Part shown: positions 16,857 to 25,654 of the stretch, in pieces | How the letters are laid out: each line of letters starts with the position of its first letter | Position numbering within the stretch: the stretch's first letter is position 1 | Assembly (NCBI RefSeq): GCF_004355005.1 | Contig: NZ_SMSJ01000032.1 | Coordinates: forward strand, 1-64,000 | Length of the DNA stretch: 64,000 nucleotides | Source: Dankookia rubra | GTDB lineage: Bacteria; Pseudomonadota; Alphaproteobacteria; Acetobacterales; Acetobacteraceae | Direction: 5' to 3' | Translations under genes and position numbers: made by a program | Notes under the pieces: model-generated | Database searches by the model: none | What the model was told of the DNA's origin: nothing | What the model saw: the letters and a program-made list of their open reading frames with translations, nothing else

Positions 16857-17885
16857 TCAGGCGGCCGGCGCCAGCGCCTGGCGGCCCCAGCCCAGCGCCG
16901 GCGCCACCTGCTGCGCCACCAGCTCGATCGAGCGCAGCACATGCGGATGCGGCGGGTCCACCGAATGCACCTGCACTGCCAGCTCCGTCGCCCGCGCCAG
17001 CACGCGGTCGCCGGCGAGCGAGGCGGCGACATCCTCCGGCGTGCCGAGATGCGTGTCGGAGCGGCGGATCAGCTCCTCCACCGTCGGGTTAGCCCCGGCG
17101 CTGGCGCGGCCGAGCGAGACCAGCCGCTCATGAAAGCGCCGGAGGCCGAGGCCTGCGAAGCGCAGCGCTTCCGCCCGGTCGTCTGCGGCGAAGACGGAGC
17201 GGGAGGCGAGGATCCGCGGCGCGACGCCCGCCGGCAGCGCGGCGACGTAGGCGTCGATCATCGGGTCCTGGATGTCTGCCAGGGTCGCATCCGGCCTGTC
17301 GGCCGGGCGCGGCTGGGTGCGCGACAGCAGCAGTCCCGCACCGAGCTCGCCCGCCCGCTGCGCCCCGCTGACGGAGAAGGTGGCGTACCACAGCCGGCCG
17401 AGCAGCGAGGGATGCACGGGGTAGAGCTGGTCGCCGCTCGGCAGCGGCCGCCCGGCCAGCGCATCCAGCAGCACGGAGAGGTTGCGCTGGAAGGCCCCGC
17501 CGCGCTCGGCATCCGCCAGGCCGAAGGCGGCGAAGGCAGCCGGGTTGCCGCCGGAGCCGACGCCCAGTTCCAGCCGGCCGCCCGACATCAGGTCGAGCAC
17601 CGCCGCATCCTCGGCGACGCGGATCGGCAACTCCATCGGCAGGGTGACGATGCCGGTGCCGAGGCGGATGCGCGTGGTCCGCGCCGCGACCTGCGCCAGG
17701 AAGACGAAGGGCGCGGGCAGCCCGCCCTCGTCGGCGTGGAAATGGTGCTGGGCGATCCAGGCGGAGTCGTAGCCCATCGCCTCGGCGTGCAGGATCTGCG
17801 CCAAGGCGAGGCAGTAGCGCTGGCCGGCATCGCCCTCGTCCAGCAGCCGGGTGAAGAAGCCGAGGCGCCGCGGCGCGGTGGTCAT
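16857..17885 (-). CDS. FMN-dependent luciferase-like monooxygenase (KPN_01858-like)
   Basis: The 342-aa TIM-barrel flavoprotein begins RRLGFFTRLL and shows the luciferase-like layout: MGYDSAWIAQHHFHADEGG (the AQHH/EHH segment at the FMN pocket), RTTRIRLGTGIVTLPMELP, and SGGRLELGVGSGG for FMN phosphate. Members use FMNH2 and O2 from a separate reductase to oxidise sulfonates, amines or aldehydes. The start overlaps the stop of the ABC ATPase (ATGA), so it is cotranscribed with the importer. Substrate unknown. Confidence 0.9.
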   Translation of the reverse strand: MTTAPRRLGFFTRLLDEGDAGQRYCLALAQILHAEAMGYDSAWIAQHHFHADEGGLPAPFVFLAQVAARTTRIRLGTGIVTLPMELPIRVAEDAAVLDLMSGGRLELGVGSGGNPAAFAAFGLADAERGGAFQRNLSVLLDALAGRPLPSGDQLYPVHPSLLGRLWYATFSVSGAQRAGELGAGLLLSRTQPRPADRPDATLADIQDPMIDAYVAALPAGVAPRILASRSVFAADDRAEALRFAGLGLRRFHERLVSLGRASAGANPTVEELIRRSDTHLGTPEDVAASLAGDRVLARATELAVQVHSVDPPHPHVLRSIELVAQQVAPALGWGRQALAPAA

Positions 17886-19486
17886 GGCACGGACTCCAGG
17901 ATCTGGGGCGCCGTGCGCCCGGGAATGGCGTCGATCAGCTCGCGAGCATAGTCTGAGCGCGGGGCGTGGAACACCGGCTCGACCGGCCCCGCCTCCTCTA
18001 CCCGCCCGGCCCGCATGACTGTGACCGTGTCGGCGATCTGCCGCACCACGGCGAGGTCGTGGCTGACGAAGAGGTAGCTGAGGCCGAGGCTCTGCTGCAG
18101 CTCCTCGAGCAGCGCCAGGATCTGCGCCTGCACGGTGACGTCGAGGGCGGAGACCGCCTCGTCCAGCACCAGCACGCGCGGCTGCAGGATCAGCGCGCGG
18201 GCAATCGCCACACGCTGGCGCTGCCCACCGGAGAGCGCCCGCGGCTGCCGCGCCAGCAGGTCGCGCGGCAGGCCGACGCGCTCGGCCATCGCCTCGACGC
18301 GGTGGCGCCGCTCGGCGGCGGGGACGGGCTCGAAATTCAGCAGCGGCTCCTCGACGCTCCGCGCCACGGTCTGTCGCGGATCGAGCGAGGCATAGGGGTT
18401 CTGGTAGACGAGCTGGACCTGCCGGCGGAACTGCCGCAGCGCCTCGCCGCGCAGCGCGGCGACATCGGTGCCGCAGACCGTGACCTCGCCGGCCGTCGGC
18501 CGCAGGAAGCCGGCGACGCAGCGCGCCGTGGTGGTTTTGCCGGAGCCGCTTTCGCCGACCAGCGCATGGGTGGTGCCCTGGCGCAGTTCGAAGCCCACGC
18601 CGTCCACCGCGCGGAAGGGCACGCCGTCTCGGCCGGGGAAGTCCTGCACCAGCCCATGCACCCGCACCGCGATATCCCCGCCCGCCGACGCCGGCCGATG
18701 CCGGTGGGTCGAGAGCGAGGGCGCGTCCCGCAGCAGCTGCCTTGCATAGGCGCTGCGCGGCGCCCCCAGCACCTGCCGCACCGGCCCGGCCTCCTGGATG
18801 CGGCCGTCGCGCAGCACGACGATCCGGTCGGCGCGATCGGCGGCGACGCCGAGGTCGTGCGTCACCAGCAGCACCGCCGTGCCGTCCTGCCGACGCAGCT
18901 CGTCCAGCAGGTCGAGGATGCGGCGCTGCACCGTGACGTCGAGCGCGCTGGTCGGCTCGTCCGCCACGATCAGCGCCGGCCGCAGGGCGACGGCGATGGC
19001 GATCAGCACGCGCTGGCGCATGCCCCCCGACAGCTCGTGCGGATACTGCGAGGCCCGCAGCGCCGCCGGCTCCAACCCGACGCGCTCCAGCAGCTCGATC
19101 ACCCTGGCGCGGATCCTTCGCTCGTCACGCTCGCCATGGATGCGCAGCACCTCGGCGACCTGGGCGCCGACGGTGCGCACGGGGTTGAGTGAGGTGACGG
19201 GGTCCTGCGGGACGAGGCTCATCCGCGCGCCGCGCAGTGCCGCCAGCCGGCGTTCGGGCCAGCCGGCGATGTCGGTGCCGGCGAGGCGCACCGCGCCGCG
19301 TTCGATCCGCCCGTTGGGCGGCAGCAGGCCGAGCACCGCCATGGCGGTGGTGGTCTTGCCCGAGCCGCTCTCGCCGACCAGCGCCAGCACCTCGCCCGGC
19401 GCGATGCGGAAGGCGACGTCCTGCACCACGCGGCGGTCGTCGTAGCGGATGGCAAGGTCCTCGACCTCCAGCAGCGGCGCGGTCAC
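17882..19486 (-). CDS. dipeptide/oligopeptide-type ABC ATPase, fused double domain
   Basis: The 534-aa protein joins two complete nucleotide-binding domains (OppD-OppF fusion). Each has Walker A GESGSGKTTT, signatures LSGGMRQRV and LSGGQRQRV, and Walker B ending VADEPTSALD and VLDEAVSALD; the second has Ala-Val where Pro-Thr is usual. A spacer rich in Arg/His around residue 265 separates them. It powers the two permeases upstream. GTG 19486 overlaps the permease stop (GTGA); the longer frame is a shadow. Confidence 0.92.
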   Translation of the reverse strand: MTAPLLEVEDLAIRYDDRRVVQDVAFRIAPGEVLALVGESGSGKTTTAMAVLGLLPPNGRIERGAVRLAGTDIAGWPERRLAALRGARMSLVPQDPVTSLNPVRTVGAQVAEVLRIHGERDERRIRARVIELLERVGLEPAALRASQYPHELSGGMRQRVLIAIAVALRPALIVADEPTSALDVTVQRRILDLLDELRRQDGTAVLLVTHDLGVAADRADRIVVLRDGRIQEAGPVRQVLGAPRSAYARQLLRDAPSLSTHRHRPASAGGDIAVRVHGLVQDFPGRDGVPFRAVDGVGFELRQGTTHALVGESGSGKTTTARCVAGFLRPTAGEVTVCGTDVAALRGEALRQFRRQVQLVYQNPYASLDPRQTVARSVEEPLLNFEPVPAAERRHRVEAMAERVGLPRDLLARQPRALSGGQRQRVAIARALILQPRVLVLDEAVSALDVTVQAQILALLEELQQSLGLSYLFVSHDLAVVRQIADTVTVMRAGRVEEAGPVEPVFHAPRSDYARELIDAIPGRTAPQILESVP

Positions 19487-20313
19487 GGGGACGGTCCGCC
19501 GATGCCGCGGCCGATGCGCTCGGCCGAGAGCACGACGAGGACGACGACGAGGCCGGGCGAGGCGGTCAGCCACCAGGCGCGGGCGAGGAAGTCGCGCCCC
19601 TCGGCAATCAGCAGGCCCCATTCCGGCGTCGGCGGCGGCGCGCCATAGCCGAGGAAGCCGAGGGTCGAGAGCGCCAGGATGGCCGAGCCGAATTGTAGCG
19701 CGGCCAGCGCCAGGACCGAGGTGAGCGAGTTCGGCAGCACGTGCCGCCACAGCACCGCGGCGAAGCGGCCGCCGGAGCCGAAGGCGGCCTCGACATAGTC
19801 GCTGGCGCGCACCCGCAGCACCTCGGCCCGCGATAACCGGGCGAATTGCGCGACGGCGACGATGCCGACCGCGACCGCCGCCTTGATCGAGCCGAATCCG
19901 AGCAGGATGATGATAGAGAGCGAGAGCAGCAGCGCCGGGATGGCCAGCAGCGTGTCCACCAGGCGCATGACCGCGGCATCCACCCAGCCGCCGCGGGCGC
20001 CGGCCAGCACGCCGAGCCCGGTGCCGAGCAGCAGCCCGACCGCGACGGCGACGAAGGCGCCGGCCAGGCTCTCCCGCGCCCCATAGACGACGCGGGCCAG
20101 CTGGTCGCGGCCGAGCCCGTCGGTGCCCAGCGGATGCGCCCAGCTCGGCGGCAGGAGCTGCGCGCCAGGGATGCCCTCCACGGGGCTGCGCGCGGTGAAG
20201 AGGCTTGGCGCGACCGCCCAGGCGAAGACCAGCGCCAGCACGGCGCAGGCGAGCCACAGCCCGGGCCGCAGCCGCGGCAGGCCGGCGCGCAGCGGCAGCG
20301 CCGCGCCGCTCAT
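19483..20313 (-). CDS. Opp/Dpp-type ABC permease (DppC-like)
   Basis: The 276-aa inner-membrane permease has a first helix at LWLACAVLALVFAWAV, the periplasmic HPLGTDGLGRDQLARVVYGA motif of DppC-type subunits, and the EAA loop EAAFGSGGRFAAVLWRHVLP contacting the ATPase. ATG 20313 overlaps the stop of the upstream permease (ATGA). It pairs with that DppB-like protein to form the channel. Confidence 0.92.
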   Translation of the reverse strand: MSGAALPLRAGLPRLRPGLWLACAVLALVFAWAVAPSLFTARSPVEGIPGAQLLPPSWAHPLGTDGLGRDQLARVVYGARESLAGAFVAVAVGLLLGTGLGVLAGARGGWVDAAVMRLVDTLLAIPALLLSLSIIILLGFGSIKAAVAVGIVAVAQFARLSRAEVLRVRASDYVEAAFGSGGRFAAVLWRHVLPNSLTSVLALAALQFGSAILALSTLGFLGYGAPPPTPEWGLLIAEGRDFLARAWWLTASPGLVVVLVVLSAERIGRGIGGPSP

Positions 20314-21248
20314 GCCGCCCGCCGGCCGCGGGCCAGCCGCGGGTCGAGCACGGGGTAGAGCAGGTCCACCGCCAGGTTGATCAGCACGAAGGCGGCGGCC
20401 GAGACCACGACGATCGCCTGCAGCACCGCGACATCCTGGTTCGCCACGGCCTGCTGCGTCAGGCCGCCCAGGCCGTTGAGGCCGAAGACCGCCTCCGTCA
20501 CCACGGCGCCGCCCAGCAGCTCGCCGAACAGCACGCCGGCCATGGTGAGGGTCGGCAGCAGGGCGTTGCGCGCGACATGCCAGCGCAGCACCCAGGCGTG
20601 GGAGGCGCCCTTGGCCCGCGCCACGGCGACGAAGGGCTCGGCCAGCACGGCGTCGATGTTGCGGATCAGCACCTGCGCCAGCGGTGCGGAGATCGGCACG
20701 GCGATGGTGGCGACGGGCAGAGCCAGCTCCTCCCAGGGCTCGGGGCTGATGATGCTGATCCAGCCGAGCTGGAAGGAGAAGAGCTGGATCAGCATGATGC
20801 CCAGCCAGAAGACCGGGACGGCGACGAACAGGGAGGGTACGGACCGCACCAGGCCGCGCAGCCAAGACTGGCCGCCGAGCGTCGCCAGCCCGGCGAGCAG
20901 CAGCGCCAGCAGGCTGGCGGCGGCGAAGGCCAGCGCGGCGAGCAGCAGGGTTGCCGGCAGGTTCTCCGCCAGCAGTTGCGCGACGGGCACGCCGGCGCGG
21001 ATGGACGTACCGAAATTGCCCGTCAGGAATCCGCCGGCCGTGTGCAGGTACTGCCGCCAGAGCGGCGCATCCGCGCCATAGGCGAGGCGGATCTCCGCCA
21101 GTTGGTCCGGCGTCAGGCCGAGCTCGAGGAACTTGATCAGCACCGCATCGCCCGGCAACGCCTGCAGCAGCAGGAAGGCGAGGGTAAAGGTCGCGGCCAG
21201 CACCAGCAGCGCCTGCCCCACCCGCTGTGCCAAATGGCGCGCCATCAT
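20310..21248 (-). CDS. Opp/Dpp-type ABC permease (DppB-like)
   Basis: The 312-aa permease begins RHLAQRVGQALLVLAATFTL and continues FLLLQALPGDAV, the DppB-type N-terminus. The EAA loop lies around VARAKGASHAWVLRWHVARN, and it ends LAVDLLYPVLDPR. Two adjacent ATGs (21248, 21245) overlap the receptor stop, so coupling is tight. The channel likely handles the ligand delivered by the receptor encoded just upstream. Confidence 0.92.
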   Translation of the reverse strand: MMARHLAQRVGQALLVLAATFTLAFLLLQALPGDAVLIKFLELGLTPDQLAEIRLAYGADAPLWRQYLHTAGGFLTGNFGTSIRAGVPVAQLLAENLPATLLLAALAFAAASLLALLLAGLATLGGQSWLRGLVRSVPSLFVAVPVFWLGIMLIQLFSFQLGWISIISPEPWEELALPVATIAVPISAPLAQVLIRNIDAVLAEPFVAVARAKGASHAWVLRWHVARNALLPTLTMAGVLFGELLGGAVVTEAVFGLNGLGGLTQQAVANQDVAVLQAIVVVSAAAFVLINLAVDLLYPVLDPRLARGRRAA

Positions 21249-22882
21249 CGCGCTGCGAGCCAGGCGCCGTAGAAGCTCGGCCGGCCCACCGCCTCGAAGG
21301 CCATGCCGCGCAGGCGGGTGGAGGCGGCGAAGACCTGCGGCTCCTCGAAGATTGGGATGGTGTAGGCCTGGTCGATGACGTAGCGCTGCACCTCCGCGAC
21401 GAGGTCCAGGCGCTTCGGTCCGTCGGGCTCCGAGGCGATGCCGTCCAGCAGCGCGTTCAGCCGGGCGTCGCTGAAGCTCTGCACCTTGCTGGCGACGCCG
21501 CCGGCCTGCAGCAGCACGTTGCGGGTCAGCGGGTGGTACTGGCTGCGGATCACGTCCGGATCTGCGCGGCCGACCATGGCGGGTGCGACCGGCGTGCGCA
21601 CGGGGTCGAGGCTGTCGAGGGTGCGGCTGCCGAGGTCGCCGGCCAGCACGTTCAGCCTGACACCCACCTTCGCCCATTGCTGCGCGACGAGCTGAAGCGT
21701 GTCCTTGTTGCGCGGCTGCGGCGGGCTTTCGTAGGCGGTGAGCACCAGTTGCCGATCGCCCTTCTGCCGCAGGCCCTGCGCATTCAGGGTCCAGCCCGCC
21801 TCCTCCAGCAGCTTCGCCGCCAGCGCGGGGTCGTAGGTCAGCTTCTCCGCCAGGTTGACATAGCCCTGCGCGGTGGAGGCGATGATGGAGCTCGCCTTTG
21901 GGTAGTTGGGCGAGAAGAGCGTGTCGACGATCTCCTGCGCATTGGTCGCGTGCAGCAGGGCGCGGCGCACCGCGAGCTCGGCGACCAGCGGGTTGTCGGG
22001 GCGGAAGACGACGCTGTTGTTCACCCCGCGGGTGGAAGGGGCGAAGAGCTGGAAGCCGCGGTCCTTCACCTGCTTTTCGTCATAGGCCTGAATCTGCCGA
22101 ATGACATGCGCCTGTCCGGCCAGCAGTGCGCCGATCCGTACGCTGTCCTCGGCCGTGACGACGACGCGGATGCCGTCCAGCAGGGCGCGGCCCTGGTGCG
22201 GGTGGTTCCTAGGGCCCCAGGCATAGTCGGGGCGCGCCGCCAGGACCAGTTCCCGCCCGAGATTCTGCCGCTGCACCACGAAGGGGCCGGAGCCGATGAT
22301 CTTTGTCGCATCGCCGAGCTGGTCGAAGGGCGTCGACAGGGTCTTGAGGGAGACAAGGCCGGAGCCGATAACCGCGGTGCCCTGCAGGAAGCCCGGCGCC
22401 GGGCGGCTGAAGGCGAAGCGGACCGTCAGCGGGTCGATCACCTCACTGTGCAGGTAGTTGCTGATGACCTCGGAGACGGGGTAGCGCAGCTCTTTATTGC
22501 CCAGGCCGAAACTGTCAAAATTGCGCGCCACCGCCTCGGCATCGACCTTCGAGCCGTCGGAGAAGGTGACGGCCGGCCGCAGCCTGAACACATAGTCCGT
22601 GCGGTCGGTGTTGACAGTCCAGCTCTCGGCGATCCAGGGCTCGATCTCGAGCGTCTGCGGGTTCTGCCAGGTCAGCTTGTCCGTCAGCTGGTTCAGCACG
22701 CCACCGTTGGGGTAGAAGCCGCCCGCCGGCGGGTAGAGCTGGGTATAGGTCTGCTGCTCCAGGTAGATCAGCGTTCCGCCGCGCACCGGCATGGCCGTGG
22801 GCTGCGCGTTGGCCTCGCGGGCAGCGAGCAGAGCGGGGGCAGCCAAGCTGGCGAGCAAGGCGTCACGACGGTTCAGGCTCAT
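21245..22882 (-). CDS. ABC substrate-binding protein, SBP family 5 (KPN_01854-like)
   Basis: The 545-aa periplasmic receptor has a twin-Arg-containing signal (SLNRRDALLASLAAPALLAA, cleavage near ANA) and an OppA/DppA-like fold: GGTLIYLEQQ, DGSKVDAEAVARNFDSF, AARPDYAWGPR, and AVRRALLHATNAQEIV. First gene of a five-part operon with two permeases, double ATPase, flavin monooxygenase and two CMD proteins. That composition is shared by KPN_01854/KPN_01858-type clusters, so the ligand is probably an oxidisable small molecule rather than a peptide. Confidence 0.9.
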   Translation of the reverse strand: MSLNRRDALLASLAAPALLAAREANAQPTAMPVRGGTLIYLEQQTYTQLYPPAGGFYPNGGVLNQLTDKLTWQNPQTLEIEPWIAESWTVNTDRTDYVFRLRPAVTFSDGSKVDAEAVARNFDSFGLGNKELRYPVSEVISNYLHSEVIDPLTVRFAFSRPAPGFLQGTAVIGSGLVSLKTLSTPFDQLGDATKIIGSGPFVVQRQNLGRELVLAARPDYAWGPRNHPHQGRALLDGIRVVVTAEDSVRIGALLAGQAHVIRQIQAYDEKQVKDRGFQLFAPSTRGVNNSVVFRPDNPLVAELAVRRALLHATNAQEIVDTLFSPNYPKASSIIASTAQGYVNLAEKLTYDPALAAKLLEEAGWTLNAQGLRQKGDRQLVLTAYESPPQPRNKDTLQLVAQQWAKVGVRLNVLAGDLGSRTLDSLDPVRTPVAPAMVGRADPDVIRSQYHPLTRNVLLQAGGVASKVQSFSDARLNALLDGIASEPDGPKRLDLVAEVQRYVIDQAYTIPIFEEPQVFAASTRLRGMAFEAVGRPSFYGAWLAAR

Positions 22883-23340
22883 AGGCGGTCCTCTGGTTTC
22901 GCTAGCCATTTGCTTGGCGGGTCGTGCCGGCATTCGAGGCTGCGTCCCGCCGGCACCGCTGCTCTCCGGTCGGCAAACGCCCGCGCACGAGACGCGCAAT
23001 CAAATTGATGCCGTGCCTGCGGCGCTCGCATCAGTTCGAGCACGGGCGTACTCTGACATTCTACGCCTTGTCCGGAGGAAAGGCAGCAGAACGGCTCGCC
23101 CTGGCAGATATTCCACACATTGAAAGTGGACGCAATACTTAAATACCTATATAAAATCGTATTATTCGTGGTCAGACGCCACCTTGCGCCGCGACCGACA
23201 CAGTTTGGCCTCGCTGCATCCGAAGGTTTGCGCCGCCCACCATGGTTGCTTCGCGTCCAAAGGCAGCCGCGGTTGCCCGTGCGAAGTTTCGGCATCGCCT
23301 TGACCTCGAATGGCCGAGGCGCCCGGTCCTTTCCCGGCGG
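22883..23340. promoter_or_regulatory. 458-bp intergenic region with AT-rich promoter island
   Basis: The stretch 23110-23170 is strikingly AT-rich for this DNA. On the minus strand it offers CTGACC followed about 18 bases later by TATAGG, a plausible promoter for the ABC/monooxygenase operon whose first start is at 22882. That leaves a leader of roughly 230 bases, in which I see no gene or conserved riboswitch. Assignment is by composition only. Confidence 0.4.
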
Positions 23341-23973
23341 TCAGCGCGTCAGCACGACGTGGGTCGCCAGCTCCGTCGGGACCGTATCTGTCACCCGATA
23401 GCCGAGGCTTGGCAGGTCGATGCCGGCGAACAATGGCTCGCCCCGGCCCAGGACGACGGGCGACACCGCGAGGTGCATCTCGTCGATCGCGCCCGCGAGC
23501 AGATACTGGCGGACCGTCGACACGCCGCCGCCAACCTTGACGTCCAGGTCGCCCGCGGCGGCCTTAGCCCGGGCGAGCGCCGCCTCGATCCCCTCGGTGA
23601 CGAAGTGGAAGGTCGTCCCGCCATCCATCACAATGGGCGCCCGGGCGTGGTGGGTGAGGATGAACGTCGGCGCGTGGTACGGGGGATTGTCGCCCCACCA
23701 GCCCTTCCAGTCGGGCCCACCCCAATCGTCGCCTGCCGGCCCGAACATGTTGCGGCCGAGGATGAAGGCGCCGAAGCCCTCCATCGAGGCTTGGGCGAAG
23801 CGATCGTCGGTCCCGCCGTCTTGCCCGATCATCGACCGGAAGGTCCGGGTAGGGAAGAACCACCTGTGCAGCTCCTGGCCCCCCTTGCCCATCGGATGCT
23901 CCAGGCCCTGGCCCAGGCCGGCCCCGAAGCCATCGATGGACACCGCGAAGCACCTCACACGCACCTTGCCCAT
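23341..23973 (-). CDS. dihydrofolate reductase-like (RibD C-terminal) protein
   Basis: The 210-aa protein has the RibD-C/DHFR-like fold: KVRVRCFAVSIDGFGAG (N-terminal strand with SxDG), GAFILGRNMFGPAGDDW, and GGGVSTVRQYLLAGAIDEMH (NADPH-binding GG and the D-E-x-H strand). Members reduce unknown pterin- or ribityl-like substrates. ATG 23973 is chosen over the longer frame, which runs into the neighbour. It follows the AHSA1 gene by 5 bp and is probably co-transcribed with it. Confidence 0.88.
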   Translation of the reverse strand: MGKVRVRCFAVSIDGFGAGLGQGLEHPMGKGGQELHRWFFPTRTFRSMIGQDGGTDDRFAQASMEGFGAFILGRNMFGPAGDDWGGPDWKGWWGDNPPYHAPTFILTHHARAPIVMDGGTTFHFVTEGIEAALARAKAAAGDLDVKVGGGVSTVRQYLLAGAIDEMHLAVSPVVLGRGEPLFAGIDLPSLGYRVTDTVPTELATHVVLTR

Positions 23974-23978
23974 GGCTA

Positions 23979-24497
23979 TCAGACCTTTGCATTCAGGGTG
24001 ACAACGAGGTCGTCCAGCTGCTCGAATTGCTCGCCCCACCCGCTGGTGCTTCCACAGGCTATGGCGTCGTCGAGCGCTTCTTCCGAAGGATAGCGCTCGT
24101 GCACGACGACCCCTGTCGCGCCATCCTTTTCCTCGAAGATCACCGTGGTGATGGCCCCACCTTCGCCGCCTTCGTCATTGGTCCAGACGAGGCGGGAGGG
24201 TGGCGTCACCTCGAGGTATCGACCGAAGAACGCCATGGGCTGCTGGGAGGAAGGATGGCCCATCAACAAACGGTACGTGCCACCGGTGCGAACTTCGGCC
24301 TCAAAGGAGATCAAGGAGACGCCGCACGATTTGGGCGCCCACCATCGCTGAAATAGCTCTGGCTTGGACCAGGCTTCGAACACGATGCGCGCCGGGCCAT
24401 CGACGGCCCGCGCGACGACGAGCTCCCTTTCCGACGTCCGCTCCACCGTCGTGCGGGGCTTTCCGGCGGCGGGGTCACTCCGTCTGCCTGCGTCCAT
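23979..24497 (-). CDS. SRPBCC/AHSA1-domain protein
   Basis: The 172-aa protein has the Bet v1-like AHSA1 fold: ARIVFEAWSKPELFQRWWAP, GGTYRLLMGHP, FFGRYLEVTPPSRLVWTNDE, and a C-terminal helix (GWGEQFEQLDDLV). These proteins bind hydrophobic ligands and are commonly encoded after an ArsR regulator. ATG 24497 has GGGAG seven bases upstream. It overlaps the tail of an ArsR remnant, so the usual ArsR-AHSA1 pair has lost its regulator here. Confidence 0.88.
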   Translation of the reverse strand: MDAGRRSDPAAGKPRTTVERTSERELVVARAVDGPARIVFEAWSKPELFQRWWAPKSCGVSLISFEAEVRTGGTYRLLMGHPSSQQPMAFFGRYLEVTPPSRLVWTNDEGGEGGAITTVIFEEKDGATGVVVHERYPSEEALDDAIACGSTSGWGEQFEQLDDLVVTLNAKV

Positions 24498-24612
24498 CGA
24501 GTATCTCCCTCTGCTTCGGTTCTTCGGCAATTTGGTCCAGCGCGTCGAAACGCGCGTCCCACAGCCAGCGGCGTTCCTCGATCCAGGCTTTCGGGAACCG
24601 GACAACGGACGC
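24475..24612 (-). pseudogene. C-terminal stub of an ArsR regulator
   Basis: The minus-strand frame just after the MarR stop reads AWIEERRWLWDARFDALDQI and then EEPKQREILDGRRQTE before TGA. This is the dimerisation helix that ends AHSA1-partner ArsR regulators (WIE-x-R-R-x-x-W-x-x-R-x-D-x-L). The winged-helix part is missing; a MarR gene begins where it should be. The stub overlaps the AHSA1 start by 23 bp, as the intact gene normally would. Confidence 0.6.
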
Positions 24613-24614
24613 CG

Positions 24615-25052
24615 TCAGGAGAGCGCACGCAGGCCGGTGCGAAGGTGACCCGGGTCGGCCAGGAGGCGCTCCGCCTCGGCCTGCGTCCGCTCCCAGGCGG
24701 GCAGGGCGCACGCGAGGAGGGTGCGGCCGAGCTCGGTCAGCTCCAGGCGCCGGCTGCGGCGATCGGCGCCGTCGGGCGTAACGGCGAGGAGACCGCGGCG
24801 CTCCAGCGGCTTCAGGTTGGCGGTGAGAGTCGTGCGGTCCATGGCGAGCAACGACGCGACCTCGCCCATGGCCGGCGGCTCCGGACGGTTCAGTGCCATG
24901 AGCAGGGAGAACTGGCCGCTGGTCAGCCCGAGCGGGCGCAGCGCCGCGTCGTAGCGCCGCGCCAGGGCGCGGGCGGCGCGCTGGGCGTGCAAGCAGAGGC
25001 AGGCGTCGCGGACGCGGAGAGTGACCTCGAAGGGGAGGAGCGGCTTTGACAC
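24615..25052 (-). CDS. MarR-family transcriptional regulator
   Basis: The 145-aa winged-helix protein shows the MarR core: LTSGQFSLLMALNRPEPPAM, GEVASLLAMDRTTLTANLKP (recognition helix), LERRGLLAVTPDGADRRSRR (wing). It starts 75 bp from the divergent VOC gene at 25128, whose intergenic TATATGTTGATATCAAC sequence could be its operator (TTGATATCAA is a perfect 10-bp palindrome). Likely autoregulatory and controls the VOC pair. Confidence 0.9.
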   Translation of the reverse strand: MSKPLLPFEVTLRVRDACLCLHAQRAARALARRYDAALRPLGLTSGQFSLLMALNRPEPPAMGEVASLLAMDRTTLTANLKPLERRGLLAVTPDGADRRSRRLELTELGRTLLACALPAWERTQAEAERLLADPGHLRTGLRALS

Positions 25053-25066
25053 GGAGCATATATGTT

Positions 25067-25080
25067 GATATCAACTCTTC
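25067..25080. promoter_or_regulatory. palindromic candidate MarR operator
   Basis: TTGATATCAA (within TATGTTGATATCAACTC) is a perfect palindrome, extending to GTTGATATCAAC, in the short gap between the divergent MarR and VOC genes. MarR dimers typically bind such symmetric AT-rich sites near their own promoter. No binding data; position and symmetry only. Confidence 0.5.
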
Positions 25081-25127
25081 CGGTCAACCCCGAAGGGGAT
25101 CGGGGGTGGCGAAAAGAGGGAAACGAC

Positions 25128-25538
25128 ATGACGGTGCAGCCCTACTTGTTCTTCGAGGGCCGCTGCGAGGAGGCGATCGAGTTCTACAAGGACGCGGTCG
25201 GCGCCGAGGTGCTGATGCTCTTGCGCTTCCGCGACTGCCCCCAGCCCGCACCGCCGGGCATGGCCGCCCCGGACCCGGAGGAGGTGATGCACGCGAGCCT
25301 GCGCATCGGCGGGACGGAGGTGCTGGCGTCCGACGGGCGGTGCAGCGGGACCGCGGCGTTCAGCGGCTTCGCGCTGTCACTGACCGTGCCGGACGAGGCG
25401 GTGGCCGAGGCCCGGTTCGCGGCGCTGCTCGAAGGTGGGCAGGTGGTGATGCCCCTGGCGAAGACCTTCTACTCGCCGCGCTTCGGGATGATCAGGGACC
25501 GGTTCGGCGTGCTGTGGATGGTCATCGTCCCAACCTGA
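25128..25538 (+). CDS. VOC-family (PhnB/YjdN-like) protein
   Basis: The 136-aa protein has two beta-alpha-beta-beta-beta modules: VQPYLFFEGRCEEAIEFYKD, HASLRIGGTEVLASDG, then FGMIRDRFGVLWMVIVP, the PhnB/YjdN signature end. Function in this group is usually unknown. ATG 25128 (GAGGG upstream) is preferred over the upstream in-frame ATG. It is divergent from the MarR gene and followed by a second VOC gene. Confidence 0.88.
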   Translation: MTVQPYLFFEGRCEEAIEFYKDAVGAEVLMLLRFRDCPQPAPPGMAAPDPEEVMHASLRIGGTEVLASDGRCSGTAAFSGFALSLTVPDEAVAEARFAALLEGGQVVMPLAKTFYSPRFGMIRDRFGVLWMVIVPT

Positions 25539-25654
25539 CCCCGGTCCTCGGGGCCGGAGCGGGATGCCCGGCTCGGCCGGCGCGGACGGGCGCCCCCGTA
25601 GAACAAGGCCAAGCGGCCACCGGAAAGTCGGCTTCGGAGCAAAAGGACGGGCCA

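Noticed and set aside
21227-23008. 593-codon plus-strand frame opposite the ABC receptor gene
   Set aside because: It mirrors the well-supported substrate-binding protein on the minus strand and has no recognisable domain.
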